DNA of 64,000 nucleotides from Streptomyces sp. AC558_RSS880 (GTDB lineage Bacteria > Actinomycetota > Actinomycetes > Streptomycetales > Streptomycetaceae). How positions within the stretch are numbered: position 1 is the stretch's first letter; the number at the start of each line of letters is the position of its first letter. Positions 17,690 to 25,800 of this stretch are shown here, piece by piece. Below the pieces are notes generated by a model. That model searched no databases. It worked only from the letters and a program-made list of their open reading frames with translations, and was not told the DNA's origin. The position numbers were made by a program, and so were the translations under genes. Location: contig NZ_JAGMUJ010000072.1 in NCBI RefSeq assembly GCF_019049255.1, positions 62,001 through 126,000 of the forward strand. The letters are read 5' to 3'.

Positions 17690-18079
17690 TCAGCCTTCCC
17701 CTTCGTCCCCCGACTGGCCCAGCAGCTCCCGCAGGAGGCGTTCGTCGTCCGGTCCGAGGCCGGTGACGAAACTGGCCAGCACCGCCTCCCGGTCGCTCTC
17801 GGCGTCCAGTACCCGGCGCATCCGGTGGGCGGCCAGACCCGCCTGGTCGGACGCGGGCGTCCAGGCGAAGGACCGGCCCGTACGCTCCCGGGTGACCACA
17901 CCCTTGGCCAGCAGCCTGGTCAGGATGGTGATGACGGTCGTGTAGGCGAGACCGCCGCCCAGGCGCTCCTGCACCCAGCCGGCCGTCGCCGGGCCGTCCG
18001 CCTCCCGCAGCGCCGCCAGGACCAGCGCCTCCAGCTCGCCCTGCCCCCGACGCCGGGAACCCTCCCGCCGCTCCGCCAC
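17690..18079 (-). CDS. blaI: BlaI/MecI/CopY-family transcriptional repressor
   Basis: Winged-helix repressor of about 129 residues. The DNA-binding part reads GELEALVLAALREADGP to VQERLGGGLAYTTVITIL then TRLLAKGVVTRERTGRSFAW, and the C-terminal helices dimerise and carry the cleavage region for the M56 protease. I chose the GTG at 18079 because AAGGGAGG lies 8 bases upstream and the preceding Gly/Arg-rich stretch is not family-like. An in-frame ATG at 18124 is possible, but a -10-like TATACG lies directly against it. The dyad at 18166-18181 is its likely operator. Confidence 0.85.
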   Translation of the reverse strand: MAERREGSRRRGQGELEALVLAALREADGPATAGWVQERLGGGLAYTTVITILTRLLAKGVVTRERTGRSFAWTPASDQAGLAAHRMRRVLDAESDREAVLASFVTGLGPDDERLLRELLGQSGDEGEG

Positions 18080-18165
18080 GCGCCCCGCCTCCCTTCCGCC
18101 GCCGCCTGTTCGCCGGGCAGACATCGTATAGACGCCACCGGCTCCCGCACGCCACCCGCCATCTC

Positions 18166-18181
18166 TCTACAGTGATGTAGA
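18166..18181. promoter_or_regulatory. BlaI-type operator dyad between blaI and tatA
   Basis: TCTACA-GTGA-TGTAGA, a perfect 6-bp inverted repeat with the TACA...TGTA core known for BlaI/MecI operators. It lies in the divergent gap between the repressor gene and the TatA paralogue and overlaps GTAGAT, a possible -10 for the rightward promoter. This suggests autoregulation and possibly co-repression of tatA. Confidence 0.6.
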
Positions 18182-18254
18182 TTCTGCTCCGGGTCCGTGC
18201 CGCGGACCTCGGACCTGTGCCCCGCCCGGGCTCGCGAGAAGGAGCATCGCATCC

Positions 18255-18515
18255 ATGTTCGGACTGAGTGAACTGGCCGTCGTCCTCATCGTCGTCATAG
18301 CCGTCCTCGCCGCCAGGAAGCTCCCGGAACTCGCCCGCTCGGCAGGCAGGTCGGCCCGCATCCTCAAGGCCGAGGCCCGTTCCGTGAAGGAGCAGGACGA
18401 CGCCGGGGAGGCGGGCACGGCCCCGCGGGTCGTCCAGGGGGAGGTGCAGCGGCCGTCCGCCCCCGGATCCGGGCGCACCGGCGACACACCGCCCTCGGGC
18501 GGACCCGCCCGGTGA
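18255..18515 (+). CDS. tatA: TatA/E-family twin-arginine translocase subunit (paralogue)
   Basis: An 86-residue protein with the TatA layout: a short periplasmic N-terminus (MFGLSELAVV), one membrane helix at about residues 4-20, the hinge, and an amphipathic helix (ARKLPELARSAGRSARIL) followed by a charged disordered tail. TatA oligomers form the passage for folded RR-signal proteins. No tatB/tatC is nearby, so this is a stand-alone paralogue. An AAGGAG lies 11 bases before the ATG. Its position opposite blaI raises the possibility of control by the BlaI-type repressor. Confidence 0.88.
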   Translation: MFGLSELAVVLIVVIAVLAARKLPELARSAGRSARILKAEARSVKEQDDAGEAGTAPRVVQGEVQRPSAPGSGRTGDTPPSGGPAR

Positions 18516-18544
18516 GCGGGAGCGGCCGGTGAGCGGGAGCGGCC
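18511..18544 (+). repeat. 17-bp tandem duplication over the tatA stop
   Basis: GGTGAGCGGGAGCGGCC is repeated exactly at 18511-18527 and 18528-18544. The first copy contains the tatA TGA. It feeds the 5' half of the adjacent hairpin. Confidence 0.7.
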
Positions 18545-18556
18545 GGCTCCTCACCG
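18527..18556 (+). terminator. Possible terminator after tatA
   Basis: CGGTGAG at 18527-18533 pairs with CTCACCG at 18550-18556, and the loop can also pair internally (GGAGC with GCTCC). It starts 12 bases after the tatA stop, with no T-tract. Confidence 0.35.
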
Positions 18557-18572
18557 CAGGGCCGTCCCGGTG

Positions 18573-18607
18573 GGGCCGAAAGGCCCTCGGACAGGGCCGG
18601 ACGGCCC
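18573..18607 (+). promoter_or_regulatory. Two DevR/DosR-like dyads ahead of the cNMP-domain gene
   Basis: GGGCCGAAAGGCCC (18573-18586) and GGGCCGGACGGCCC (18594-18607) both fit GGGNC-N4-GNCCC, the core of the actinobacterial DevR/DosR box, and start exactly 21 bases apart (two helical turns). They lie about 95-125 bases before the start of the cyclic-nucleotide-domain gene, and a DevR-like regulator is encoded 0.8 kb away. Confidence 0.55.
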
Positions 18608-18699
18608 GTGGTGTCCTCCGTCGGACGGGCCCACCCTGAACATCGGGGGGCCGGAGCCGCCGTTCGGCTGTGGCGGCGGGCACGGAAGGAGACGGAACG

Positions 18700-19155
18700 A
18701 TGACATCCACCACCACTCTGACCGCGGGTCTCCCGGTCGCACACCGCGAAGGGCTGCTGCGGCACGCCCGCGAGGTCTCCTTCGCGGCCGGGGTGCGCCT
18801 GTTCGAGGAAGGACGGCGCGCCGACCGGTTCTGGATCGTCCGGACCGGAACCGTCGCCCTCGACCTGCAGGTCCCCGGTCACCGCGCGGCCGTGATCGAG
18901 TCGCTGGGCCACGGCGAGCTGATCGGCTGGTCCTGGCACTACCCGCCGTGCGTGTGGCACCTGGGCGCCGAGACCACGAGCCCGGTGCGGGCCTGGGAGT
19001 TCGACGCGGAGGCCGTACGGGCGCTGTGCGCCGAGGACCCCGAGTTCGGCCGCGTGATCGCCGTGTGGGTCGGCCGGGTGGTCGCCCAGCGCCTGCACGC
19101 CACCCGGGTCCGGCTGCTCGACCTGTACGCCCCCTACGGCAGCGGAAGCAGGTGA
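18700..19155 (+). CDS. Cyclic-nucleotide-binding-domain protein (Crp-like sensor without HTH)
   Basis: A 151-residue protein made of one cNMP-binding beta-roll (FAAGVRLFEEGRRADRFWIV, then ESLGHGELIGWSW, phosphate-cassette region) and a short C-terminal dimer helix (VVAQRLHATRVRLLDLY). The DNA-binding domain of Crp/Fnr proteins is missing, so it is a sensor or partner module rather than a transcription factor. The ATG at 18700 has a strong GGAAGGAGA site. Its stop overlaps the GTG of a truncated CBS-domain gene. Such genes recur in streptomycete dormancy (DevR/OsdR) clusters. Confidence 0.8.
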   Translation: MTSTTTLTAGLPVAHREGLLRHAREVSFAAGVRLFEEGRRADRFWIVRTGTVALDLQVPGHRAAVIESLGHGELIGWSWHYPPCVWHLGAETTSPVRAWEFDAEAVRALCAEDPEFGRVIAVWVGRVVAQRLHATRVRLLDLYAPYGSGSR

Positions 19156-19301
19156 CGGCCGTGAACGGCAGCCCGTACACCGTGAGCGGCGTCATGACGC
19201 GCGCCGTCGTGGCCGTCGGCCGCGACACCCCGTTCGACGACACCGTGGCCGCCCTCGAGACGGACGGGGTCCCGCGGAGACCCGCTCCGGCTGGAGCGTG
19301 A
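19152..19301 (+). pseudogene. Truncated CBS-domain protein
   Basis: A GTG overlapping the previous TGA opens a frame reading GSPYTVSGVMTRAVVAVG then DTPFDDTVAALETDGV, the first about 40 residues of a streptomycete CBS-domain protein (from memory normally over 200 residues with two CBS motifs and a BON-like tail). After this the similarity is lost and the frame stops at 19301. It is probably a deletion remnant and should not fold as a CBS pair. Confidence 0.6.
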
Positions 19302-19382
19302 TCGTCACCGGACGCGAGCTCGGGGGAGCGGCGGCCGGGCGGCGGGCCGCGGCGTACGGCCGGCGCGGCTCACCGCGTACCG

Positions 19383-20081
19383 TCAGCGGCCCTCCTGCCT
19401 CAGCCGGTCCTGGACCTGGGTGGCGATGACGGCGGCCTGGACGCGGCGTTCCACGCCGAGCTTGGCGAGCAGCCGGGAGATGTGGTTCTTGACCGTCTTC
19501 TCGGCCAGGTACAGCCGCTGGCCGATCTGACGGTTGGTCAGTCCCTCACCGATCAGGGCCAGGATCTCGCGCTCCCGTTCGGTCAGCCCGGGCAGCGCGT
19601 CCGGCTGCTCTTCCTCCTCCTTCCGCTGTCCGCCCCGCAGCCGGGCCATCAGCCGTGTGGTGGCGCTCGGATCGAGCAGCGACTGGCCGCGGGCCACCGT
19701 GCGCACGGCGGTCACCAGGTCGGAGCCGCGGATCTGCTTCAGCACGTATCCGGACGCGCCGGCCATGATCGAGTCGAGCAGGGCCTCCTCGTCGTCGAAC
19801 GAGGTCAGCATCAGACAGGCCAGGTCGGGCATGGCCGAGCGCAGCTCGCGGCACACGCTCACCCCGTCCCCGTCCGGCAGCCGTACGTCCAGGACCGCGA
19901 CCCGGGGGCGCAGGGCGGGGACGCGGACCAGGGCCTGCTCCGCGGTGGCGGCCTCACCGACCACGGTGATGTCCGGTTCGTCGTTCAGCAGGTCGTGCAC
20001 CCCTCGCCGGACCACCTCGTGGTCGTCCAGCAGGAAGACCCGGATCGGGCTGTCGGGTCCGGGCTGCTCGCCGTCCGCCAT
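19383..20081 (-). CDS. NarL/FixJ-type response regulator, DevR/OsdR-like
   Basis: A 232-residue two-component response regulator. The receiver domain (residues about 14-130) has the acidic pocket DDHE, the phospho-acceptor Asp in VLDVRLPDGDG, and the switch Thr and Lys in MLTSFDDEEA and YVLKQIRG. A linker with KEEEEQ follows, then the LuxR-type HTH (residues about 168-228; GLTEREREILALIGEG, TNRQIGQRLYLAEKTVKNH). The receiver-HTH arrangement and the ISRLLAKLGVERR ending resemble DevR/DosR and streptomycete OsdR. No histidine kinase is next to it. It is preceded by a GAGGAG site and by a perfect GGGCCGATCGGCCC dyad 91 bases upstream, consistent with autoregulation. Confidence 0.88.
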   Translation of the reverse strand: MADGEQPGPDSPIRVFLLDDHEVVRRGVHDLLNDEPDITVVGEAATAEQALVRVPALRPRVAVLDVRLPDGDGVSVCRELRSAMPDLACLMLTSFDDEEALLDSIMAGASGYVLKQIRGSDLVTAVRTVARGQSLLDPSATTRLMARLRGGQRKEEEEQPDALPGLTEREREILALIGEGLTNRQIGQRLYLAEKTVKNHISRLLAKLGVERRVQAAVIATQVQDRLRQEGR

Positions 20082-20171
20082 CGGTTGCTCCTCGTTCCGC
20101 GCTGTGTGACCGTCCAGGCCGTCCGGAATCCCCGGCCCCCACATCTTGCGCATCCCAGGGCCGGGAGACCA

Positions 20172-20185
20172 GGGCCGATCGGCCC
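20172..20185. promoter_or_regulatory. DevR-like palindrome upstream of the response regulator
   Basis: GGGCCGATCGGCCC, a perfect 14-bp palindrome fitting GGGNC-N4-GNCCC, 91 bases before the ATG of the DevR-like gene. Expected role: autoregulation. Confidence 0.55.
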
Positions 20186-20337
20186 CATCGCCCCGGTCCG
20201 GGCCGGCCTCACCCGCGGCCCGGACCGTCGGAGCGGTCAGGGACGCCGGCCGGCGGAGCACAGCCTCGTCCGGTCCCGAGGTAATGCCGGTGGGGGCGAG
20301 GAGGACCACGCCGTGGACCGGGCGGTGGTCGGCGCAC

Positions 20338-20412
20338 GGGTCGGCCGGCATGCTCGGCGCACGGGTCGGCCGGCATGCTCGGCGCACGGATCGGCCGGCA
20401 TGCCCGGCGCAC
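20338..20412. repeat. Three tandem copies of a 25-bp unit
   Basis: Units at 20338-20362, 20363-20387 and 20388-20412. Copies 1 and 2 are identical and copy 3 differs at two positions; a partial unit (GGTCGGCGCAC) precedes the array at 20327. Each unit contains TCGGCCGGCATGC with the GCCGGC palindrome. Twenty-five bases is not a multiple of three, so it is not a coding repeat. Confidence 0.8.
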
Positions 20413-20537
20413 CGTCCGGCAGGAAGACGCGGCCCGTCGGCAGGGAGAGCCCGGCGCACACGTGCGCGTGGGCGTCGGGCGCGAAAGCCGGTCCGGCCCG
20501 GTGCGGGACGGGACGGGACCCGCCCTCCCGGACGACG

Positions 20538-20551
20538 GGGACGGCCGTCCC
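20538..20551. promoter_or_regulatory. DevR-like palindrome / hairpin after the PNPOx-like gene
   Basis: GGGACGGCCGTCCC, within a 16-bp perfect palindrome (20537-20552), fits GGGNC-N4-GNCCC. It lies 25 bases past the stop of the PNPOx-like gene, so it could instead act as its terminator stem. Confidence 0.4.
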
Positions 20552-20576
20552 CCGCTCCGGGCCCCGCCGGCGGCCC

Positions 20577-21023
20577 TCATCCGTCCGCGACCGCCAGGCT
20601 CACCCCGTACAGGGAGCGTCCGCCGACGAGTTCGCGCCCGGTGACCAGCTCGGCCTCGATGCGGACGAAGACCTCCCGCGCCGAGGGCACCCAGGAGACC
20701 GGTCCGGTACGGGCCAGGCGCCGGTGTTCGGCGGGATCGGTCACCACCGTGGCCGGGTCCGTGACGACGACGCTCCAGCCGGACTGCCGGGCGGCGTCGA
20801 CGTCGTCGGCCTCGAAGGCGACCACCGCGCCGTCGACCGCGCGGAGTTCCGAACCGGCGGCGGTGCGCAGCAGGACCGCGCCGCCGGTGTCCAGGCGGAA
20901 GTTGACGGGCAGCACGGCGGGCAGGGCCCGGCGCGTGAAGACGATACGGCCGACGGGTGCCCCGGCCATCAGCTGCAGGCACTCCTGCCGCCCGAGTTCA
21001 CGGAAACCGTCGTGGGGGTACAT
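20577..21023 (-). CDS. Pyridoxamine-5'-phosphate-oxidase-like (split-barrel flavin/F420-binding) protein
   Basis: A 148-residue split-barrel protein of the PNPOx-like superfamily (FRELGRQECLQLMAGAPVGR, then RALPAVLPVNFRLDTGG and the strand pair GWSVVVTDPATVV). Members bind FMN, F420 or heme; the specific cofactor cannot be decided. The ATG at 21023 follows a GAAGGAC site; an upstream in-frame start lies in non-conserved sequence. Such proteins are common members of DevR/DosR regulons, and a DevR-like dyad lies 74 bases upstream. Confidence 0.82.
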   Translation of the reverse strand: MYPHDGFRELGRQECLQLMAGAPVGRIVFTRRALPAVLPVNFRLDTGGAVLLRTAAGSELRAVDGAVVAFEADDVDAARQSGWSVVVTDPATVVTDPAEHRRLARTGPVSWVPSAREVFVRIEAELVTGRELVGGRSLYGVSLAVADG

Positions 21024-21096
21024 CGCCAGCCCGTCCTTCGCCTGGTGCAGCGGTCCTGCGTCCTTCCACCCTGAGCCGGGCACGGCCGGGAGATGA

Positions 21097-21110
21097 GGGC
21101 CGACGGTCCC
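21097..21110. promoter_or_regulatory. DevR-like dyad upstream of the PNPOx-like gene
   Basis: GGGCCGACGGTCCC fits GGGNC-N4-GNCCC with one asymmetric pair, 74 bases before the PNPOx-like start. Confidence 0.45.
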
Positions 21111-21241
21111 GTTCCCCCCGGAGAACGGCCCGGCCACCCCTGGCGCCGCACTTCGCTCCGTACCGCGTCCGCCGTCCGGGTGCGGAGCGGGCGCGGAACG
21201 GGACCCGTCCGGACACCCACGGGCCCGTGACAGCGACCGGG

Positions 21242-21263
21242 GCCGGACCGTGAAGGGTCCGGC
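21242..21263. terminator. GC-rich hairpin downstream of the SGNH hydrolase gene
   Basis: GCCGGACC-GTGAAG-GGTCCGGC, a perfect 8-bp stem about 180 bases beyond the hydrolase stop. Possible terminator without T-tract. Confidence 0.4.
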
Positions 21264-21445
21264 GCGCTCCCGGCGAGCGCTCGTCCGCCGGGCGTCGGCG
21301 GGCGGTCCGCGACGGACTGCTCGTCCCCGCCGTCGCCCCGGTCGCCCCGGGTGCCGTCATGGCCCTGACGCCGCGATGACGGCACGCCCGCGGGCTGTTC
21401 CGCCTGTTCGGTTTCCGGACGTCCTCGCCGCACGCGCCCCGGGAG

Positions 21446-22351
21446 TCACGAGGCTTTCGGAAGTGCGGTGCCCGTCCCGGGGGACGGCGCCGACGTCGCG
21501 CGGACGGCCGCGGCGAGGGCCTCTCCGATGGCCCGGGCACCCGCGGCGTTGGGATGCAGGGGCGCGGCCTGACGTGCCGAAGTCAGGCCCTCGATGTAGC
21601 GGTCGGCGGGGGCGGCGCAGATGTCGTGTCCGATCCCCAGGGTGTAGGTGTCGACGAAGGTCGCGCCGTGCGCTTCGGCCGTTCGCCTCAGTACGGCGCC
21701 GAGGTGGTTGACCACGCCCTGGATGTAGTTGGCGTCCTGCTTCCAGAAGGGCTGGGCGGGGTGGCAGCCGTCGGTGCGGAGGTAGTTGCCGTAGCCGACG
21801 ACGAAGACCTCGGCGTTCGGCGCGCGCCGGGCGATCTCGTCCAGGGCGGTGCCGAAGACCGGTGCCCAGGCGTCGATGCGGGCCCTGACCTCGTCGGTAC
21901 CGCCCGCGGTGTTCTCTTCCGCGCAGCTGGTGCCGTGGGGCTCGGGCAGGGTGTTGACGCAGTCCAGCGCTTCGCTGAAGACGTCGGTGTCGTTGCCGCC
22001 GATGGTGACGCTGACGATGTCGGTGGCGGGCGTGAGCGCGTCGTACTGGGGGGCGGTGCCCGGGAACTGGGACGTGCTCAGGTCGTCGGTGTCGGCGGCG
22101 GAGCAGGTGACGTCGGTGAGTCGCGCGCCGAGTTCCTCGGCCGCGACGCGCGGATAGCCGGCCAGGGAACGCAGGCACATCGGGTTGGCCGGATCGGGCG
22201 GCGGCACCAGCGGTGCGGCCGCGTAGGAATCGCCGAGCGCGACGTATTGGGGTGGTTCGGCCGCGGTCGGCGCGGCCGTGACCGGTGCCGCGGTCGACAG
22301 GGCAGCGGTGGACAGCGCGGTGGCCAGGGCTATGCGCAGGGTCGTCTTCAA
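21446..22351 (-). CDS. Secreted SGNH/GDSL-family hydrolase (lipase/esterase)
   Basis: A 301-residue exported esterase of the streptomycete SGNH lipase type. It starts at a TTG (22351) with GGAGG 5 bases upstream. No ATG fits, and the signal peptide begins right there: KTTLRIALATALSTAALSTAA to an Ala-rich cleavage zone near residue 27. Catalytic blocks are intact: ALGDSYAAAP (block I Ser), GGNDTDV (block III Asn) and LHPNAAG (block V His with upstream acidic partner). Paired cysteines suit an extracellular fold. It acts outside the cell on lipids or esters. Confidence 0.88.
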   Translation of the reverse strand: MKTTLRIALATALSTAALSTAAPVTAAPTAAEPPQYVALGDSYAAAPLVPPPDPANPMCLRSLAGYPRVAAEELGARLTDVTCSAADTDDLSTSQFPGTAPQYDALTPATDIVSVTIGGNDTDVFSEALDCVNTLPEPHGTSCAEENTAGGTDEVRARIDAWAPVFGTALDEIARRAPNAEVFVVGYGNYLRTDGCHPAQPFWKQDANYIQGVVNHLGAVLRRTAEAHGATFVDTYTLGIGHDICAAPADRYIEGLTSARQAAPLHPNAAGARAIGEALAAAVRATSAPSPGTGTALPKAS

Positions 22352-22837
22352 GGACGCCTCCGTCCGATAGGTCGGAATGTGCGGGTATGTCCCGCGATGA
22401 GCATGCCCGAGAGGGCCTGCCGCCGCACGGCGGGCCGCAGCTCGGTACTCCCGCCGGATGACGGCGTGCGGCACGGCTCCCCGGTGCTTGCCGTAGCCGG
22501 TACGACTACTGGCGTGGTCCGGCGTGGCGGGCCGGGACTTCCCTGCCGGTCGGCACGATGGGTGCGCGGGGCTCGGCTCCGTGCGGGGTGGCGTGCGTGG
22601 CCGCGCCGTACGCCGGTCCCGGCTTGCGGGGCGCGGGCGGCGGCCCTGTCCGGTGCCGGACCGCGGGGGGACGGTGCGGCGCGGGGCGCGTGGGCGCCGG
22701 ATCCACGGGCGGCGAAGCACCGGGGGCCGGCGTCGGCGTGACGGGACGTCGAGCGGATCCTGCGTCGCGGGCCCTCGTCCTCGACGTGTCCTCCCGCAGG
22801 ACTTTCGGCCGGTGAACCGAGCAGGAGGCAGACCGAG
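22352..22837. other. 486-base divergent intergenic region
   Basis: Separates the SGNH hydrolase from the amidohydrolase gene. Both promoters must lie here, but I see no convincing -35/-10 pair, dyad or small gene; codon bias is absent in all frames. Confidence 0.45.
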
Positions 22838-25800
22838 ATGAGTTCCGGTTCCGTCAACCGACGCGGCTTTCTGGGGGCTTCCGCCGCGGGGCTGACAGTG
22901 GCTCTTTCCCCGGCGGCGGCCCGGGCCGGGGCCGCTTCCCCGGTGGCCCGGACCGGAACCGCTTCCGCCGCCGGGGAGGACCGGGTCTTGCGCTACGAAG
23001 AGATGACCGGTGGGTCGGTCACCGCCTCCCGCGACGGGAAAGTCCTGATCGCCGAGGTGCAGGGCGTGCTGTGGCGGGTCCCCCGCGAGGGCGGCGCGGC
23101 GACGCGGCTGACGGACTGGGAACTGGAGGCGACCGCTCCGGCCCTGTCCCCCGACGGCGGGACGGTGGCGCTGTGCGGCTACCGGGACGGCACCTTCCAC
23201 CTGTGGACGATGCGGGCCGACGGCGGCGGGCTGCGCCGGCTCACCGACGGCCCCTGGGACGATCGCGGGGCGGCCTGGTCTCCCGACGGCACCCGGCTGG
23301 TGTTCTCCTCCGAGCGCGGCGGCGACGCGGTGGCCGGCAGCGCGTTCGGCCTGTGGGTCCTCGACGTGCGCGACGGTCGCGTGCGGCGGCTGACCGGCGG
23401 GGACTTCGAAGATCTCGACGCCACCTGGTGTCCGGACGGGCGCTCGGTGGTGTGCGTCCGTGCCGCCCACACGCCGGACGGCGCGAGCGACGGCGGCCCG
23501 GCCCTCGTCCGCGTACCGGCCGGGGGCGGCGAGGCGCGGGTGGTGCACAGCGTCGGCTCGGGCCGGCTGCTGTGCCCGTCCGTCTCCCCGGCGGGCCGGA
23601 TCGCCTACCTGCGTCTGTCCGGAACCGGCGCCTCGCCGTCCCTGCCGGCCGCCGAGGCGGCGCTGATGGTCGACGGCCGGGTCGTCACGGACGACGAGGA
23701 CCTGGCGGCGGCACCACCGTGCTGGCTGGGCGAGGACCGGCTGCTGTACGTGGCCGACGGGCGCATCCGCATCCGGACGCTGGGCCCGTCCGCGTCGGTG
23801 GAGGAGGTCGCCTTCACCGCCCGGATGCCGGTGCCCCGGCCGCGCCGGCGGGTGAAGGCGCGGGACTGGGACCCGGCCCGGTCCGTCCCGGTGCGCGGGA
23901 TCCATCTGCCCGCCCCGTCCCCCGACGGACGCAGTGTGGCGTTCGTGGCGTTGAACGCGCTGTGGCTGATGGACGTCGGCGGGGCGCCCCGCAAGCTCGT
24001 CCAGGCCGCCCCCGTCCACCATCTGCAGATGCCCGTCTGGGCGCCGGACGGGCGCACCCTGCTGTACTGCACCGACCGGGACGGACTGACGGCCGTCCGC
24101 CGGCTGCGTCCGGACGACGGGCGCGACGAGCCGGTCACCGGCCCGGGACGCCTGTATCCGGCACTGTCCCCGGACGGCACCCACCTGGCCTGCCAGGACG
24201 TCGCCGGAAATCTGTTGCTGCGCACCCTGGCCACCGGCGTCGAGCGGGTGCTGGCCCGGCCCATGGCCACCGACGGGCCGCCCGGCTCCCCCACGTGGTC
24301 ACCCGACGGCCGGTACGTGGCCTTCTGCGACCGCAACCGGCTCAACCGCCGCTTCCGCGAGGGCTATCACCTCATCCGCGTCGTCGACACCCGCACCGGC
24401 GCCGAGCGGCGCCACCTGCCCGCCGACCACCAGTCGCTGGCCGACCGGGCCGCCGCGGGCCCCGTCTGGTCCCCCGACGGCCGCTGGATGGCCCTGATCG
24501 CCGAATCGGCCCTGCACCTGCTGCCCGTCACCGCCGACGGCACCCCGGCCGGCCCGATGCGCCGGCTGACCGACGAGCCGGCCGACCACGCCGGCTGGGC
24601 CGGCGACTCCGCCACCCTGCTCTACCTCTCCTCGGGCCGTCTGCGCCTGCTCTCCCTCGACGAGGAACGGATCCCGTCCCGCACACGCACGCTCCCCGTC
24701 CGGCTGACCGCCGGACGGGGCCCGTCGCAGGAGCCGCTGCGCGTCCACGCGGGCCGGCTGTGGGACGCCACCGGCGCCACCGTGCGCCGGAACGTCGACG
24801 TCCTCGTCGAGGGCGGCCGGATCACCGCCGTCGAACCCCACCGGGCGCGCCGCCCGGGCCACCGCACCCTGGACGCCTCGGACCACACCGTCATCCCCGG
24901 CCTGTTCGACAGCCACACCCATCCCTACACCGCCACCTACGGCGCCCGGCAGCACCTCGCGGCGCTCGCCTACGGCATCACCACCACCGCTTGCATGGGC
25001 GCGTCCCTGTACGAGGCGATCCGGCTGCGCGAATCCCTCGCCTCCGGCCACAGCACGGGTCCGCGCATGCTGGCCTGCGCGGAGCTCATCGACGGTCCCC
25101 GCACCGCGTACGCCAAGGGCCGCGCCCACCGCACCCACGCCGGCCTGCGGCGCACCCTGGAGCGCGTCACCGCGCTCGACGTCGACTTCGTCAAGACCTA
25201 CGTACGCGCCCCGGGCCGCACCATGGCCGAGGCCGCCGAAGCCGCCCACCACCTGGGCGTCCCCTGCGGCAGCCACCTGTGCTCCCCGGGGCGGGCCGCC
25301 GGCCAGGACCTGACCACCCATCTGCAGGCCACCCAGCGCCTGGCCCACGGCCACGCCACCACCCCCACCGGCCACCTCCACCAGGATCTCCTCCAGCAGT
25401 ACGCCGACGGCTCCTTCGCGCTGATCGCCACCCCGTTCACCGCCCAGGTCCTCCTCGGCGCCGACCCCGCCCTGGCCGACGACCCGCGTGTCCTCGCCCT
25501 CCTGCCGCCCTGGGACATCGCCCTCGTCCAGGAACGCGCCAGGACCGAGCCCACCGCCGAGCAGCGGCACGCCCTGGCCACCGAGATCGGCAACTACCGG
25601 CGGCTCGCCGCCCACGGTGCCACCCTCGCCCTGGGCACCGACTCCCCCCTGGTCCCCGTCGGCCTGTCCCTGCACCTGGCCCTGCGCGCCCTCGTCGCCC
25701 ACGGCTTCACCCCCGTCCAGGCCCTGCGCACCGCCACCACCACTCCCGCCCGGCTCTTCGGCCTCGACGCCGAACTCGGCACCGTGGAGCCGGGCAAGAT

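Larger units (their letters stand above)
20082..20576. other. 495-base intergenic region with regulatory dyads and tandem repeats
   Basis: No gene is supported. It holds the dyads at 20172 and 20538 and a 25-bp triplicate repeat at 20338-20412, each listed separately. Confidence 0.5.
21024..21445. other. 422-base intergenic region
   Basis: No gene is supported. It contains a DevR-like dyad at 21097-21110 and a hairpin at 21242-21263. Confidence 0.5.

Noticed and set aside
20338..20412. CRISPR array
   Set aside because: The 25-bp units are directly abutting with no spacers, and no cas gene is present.
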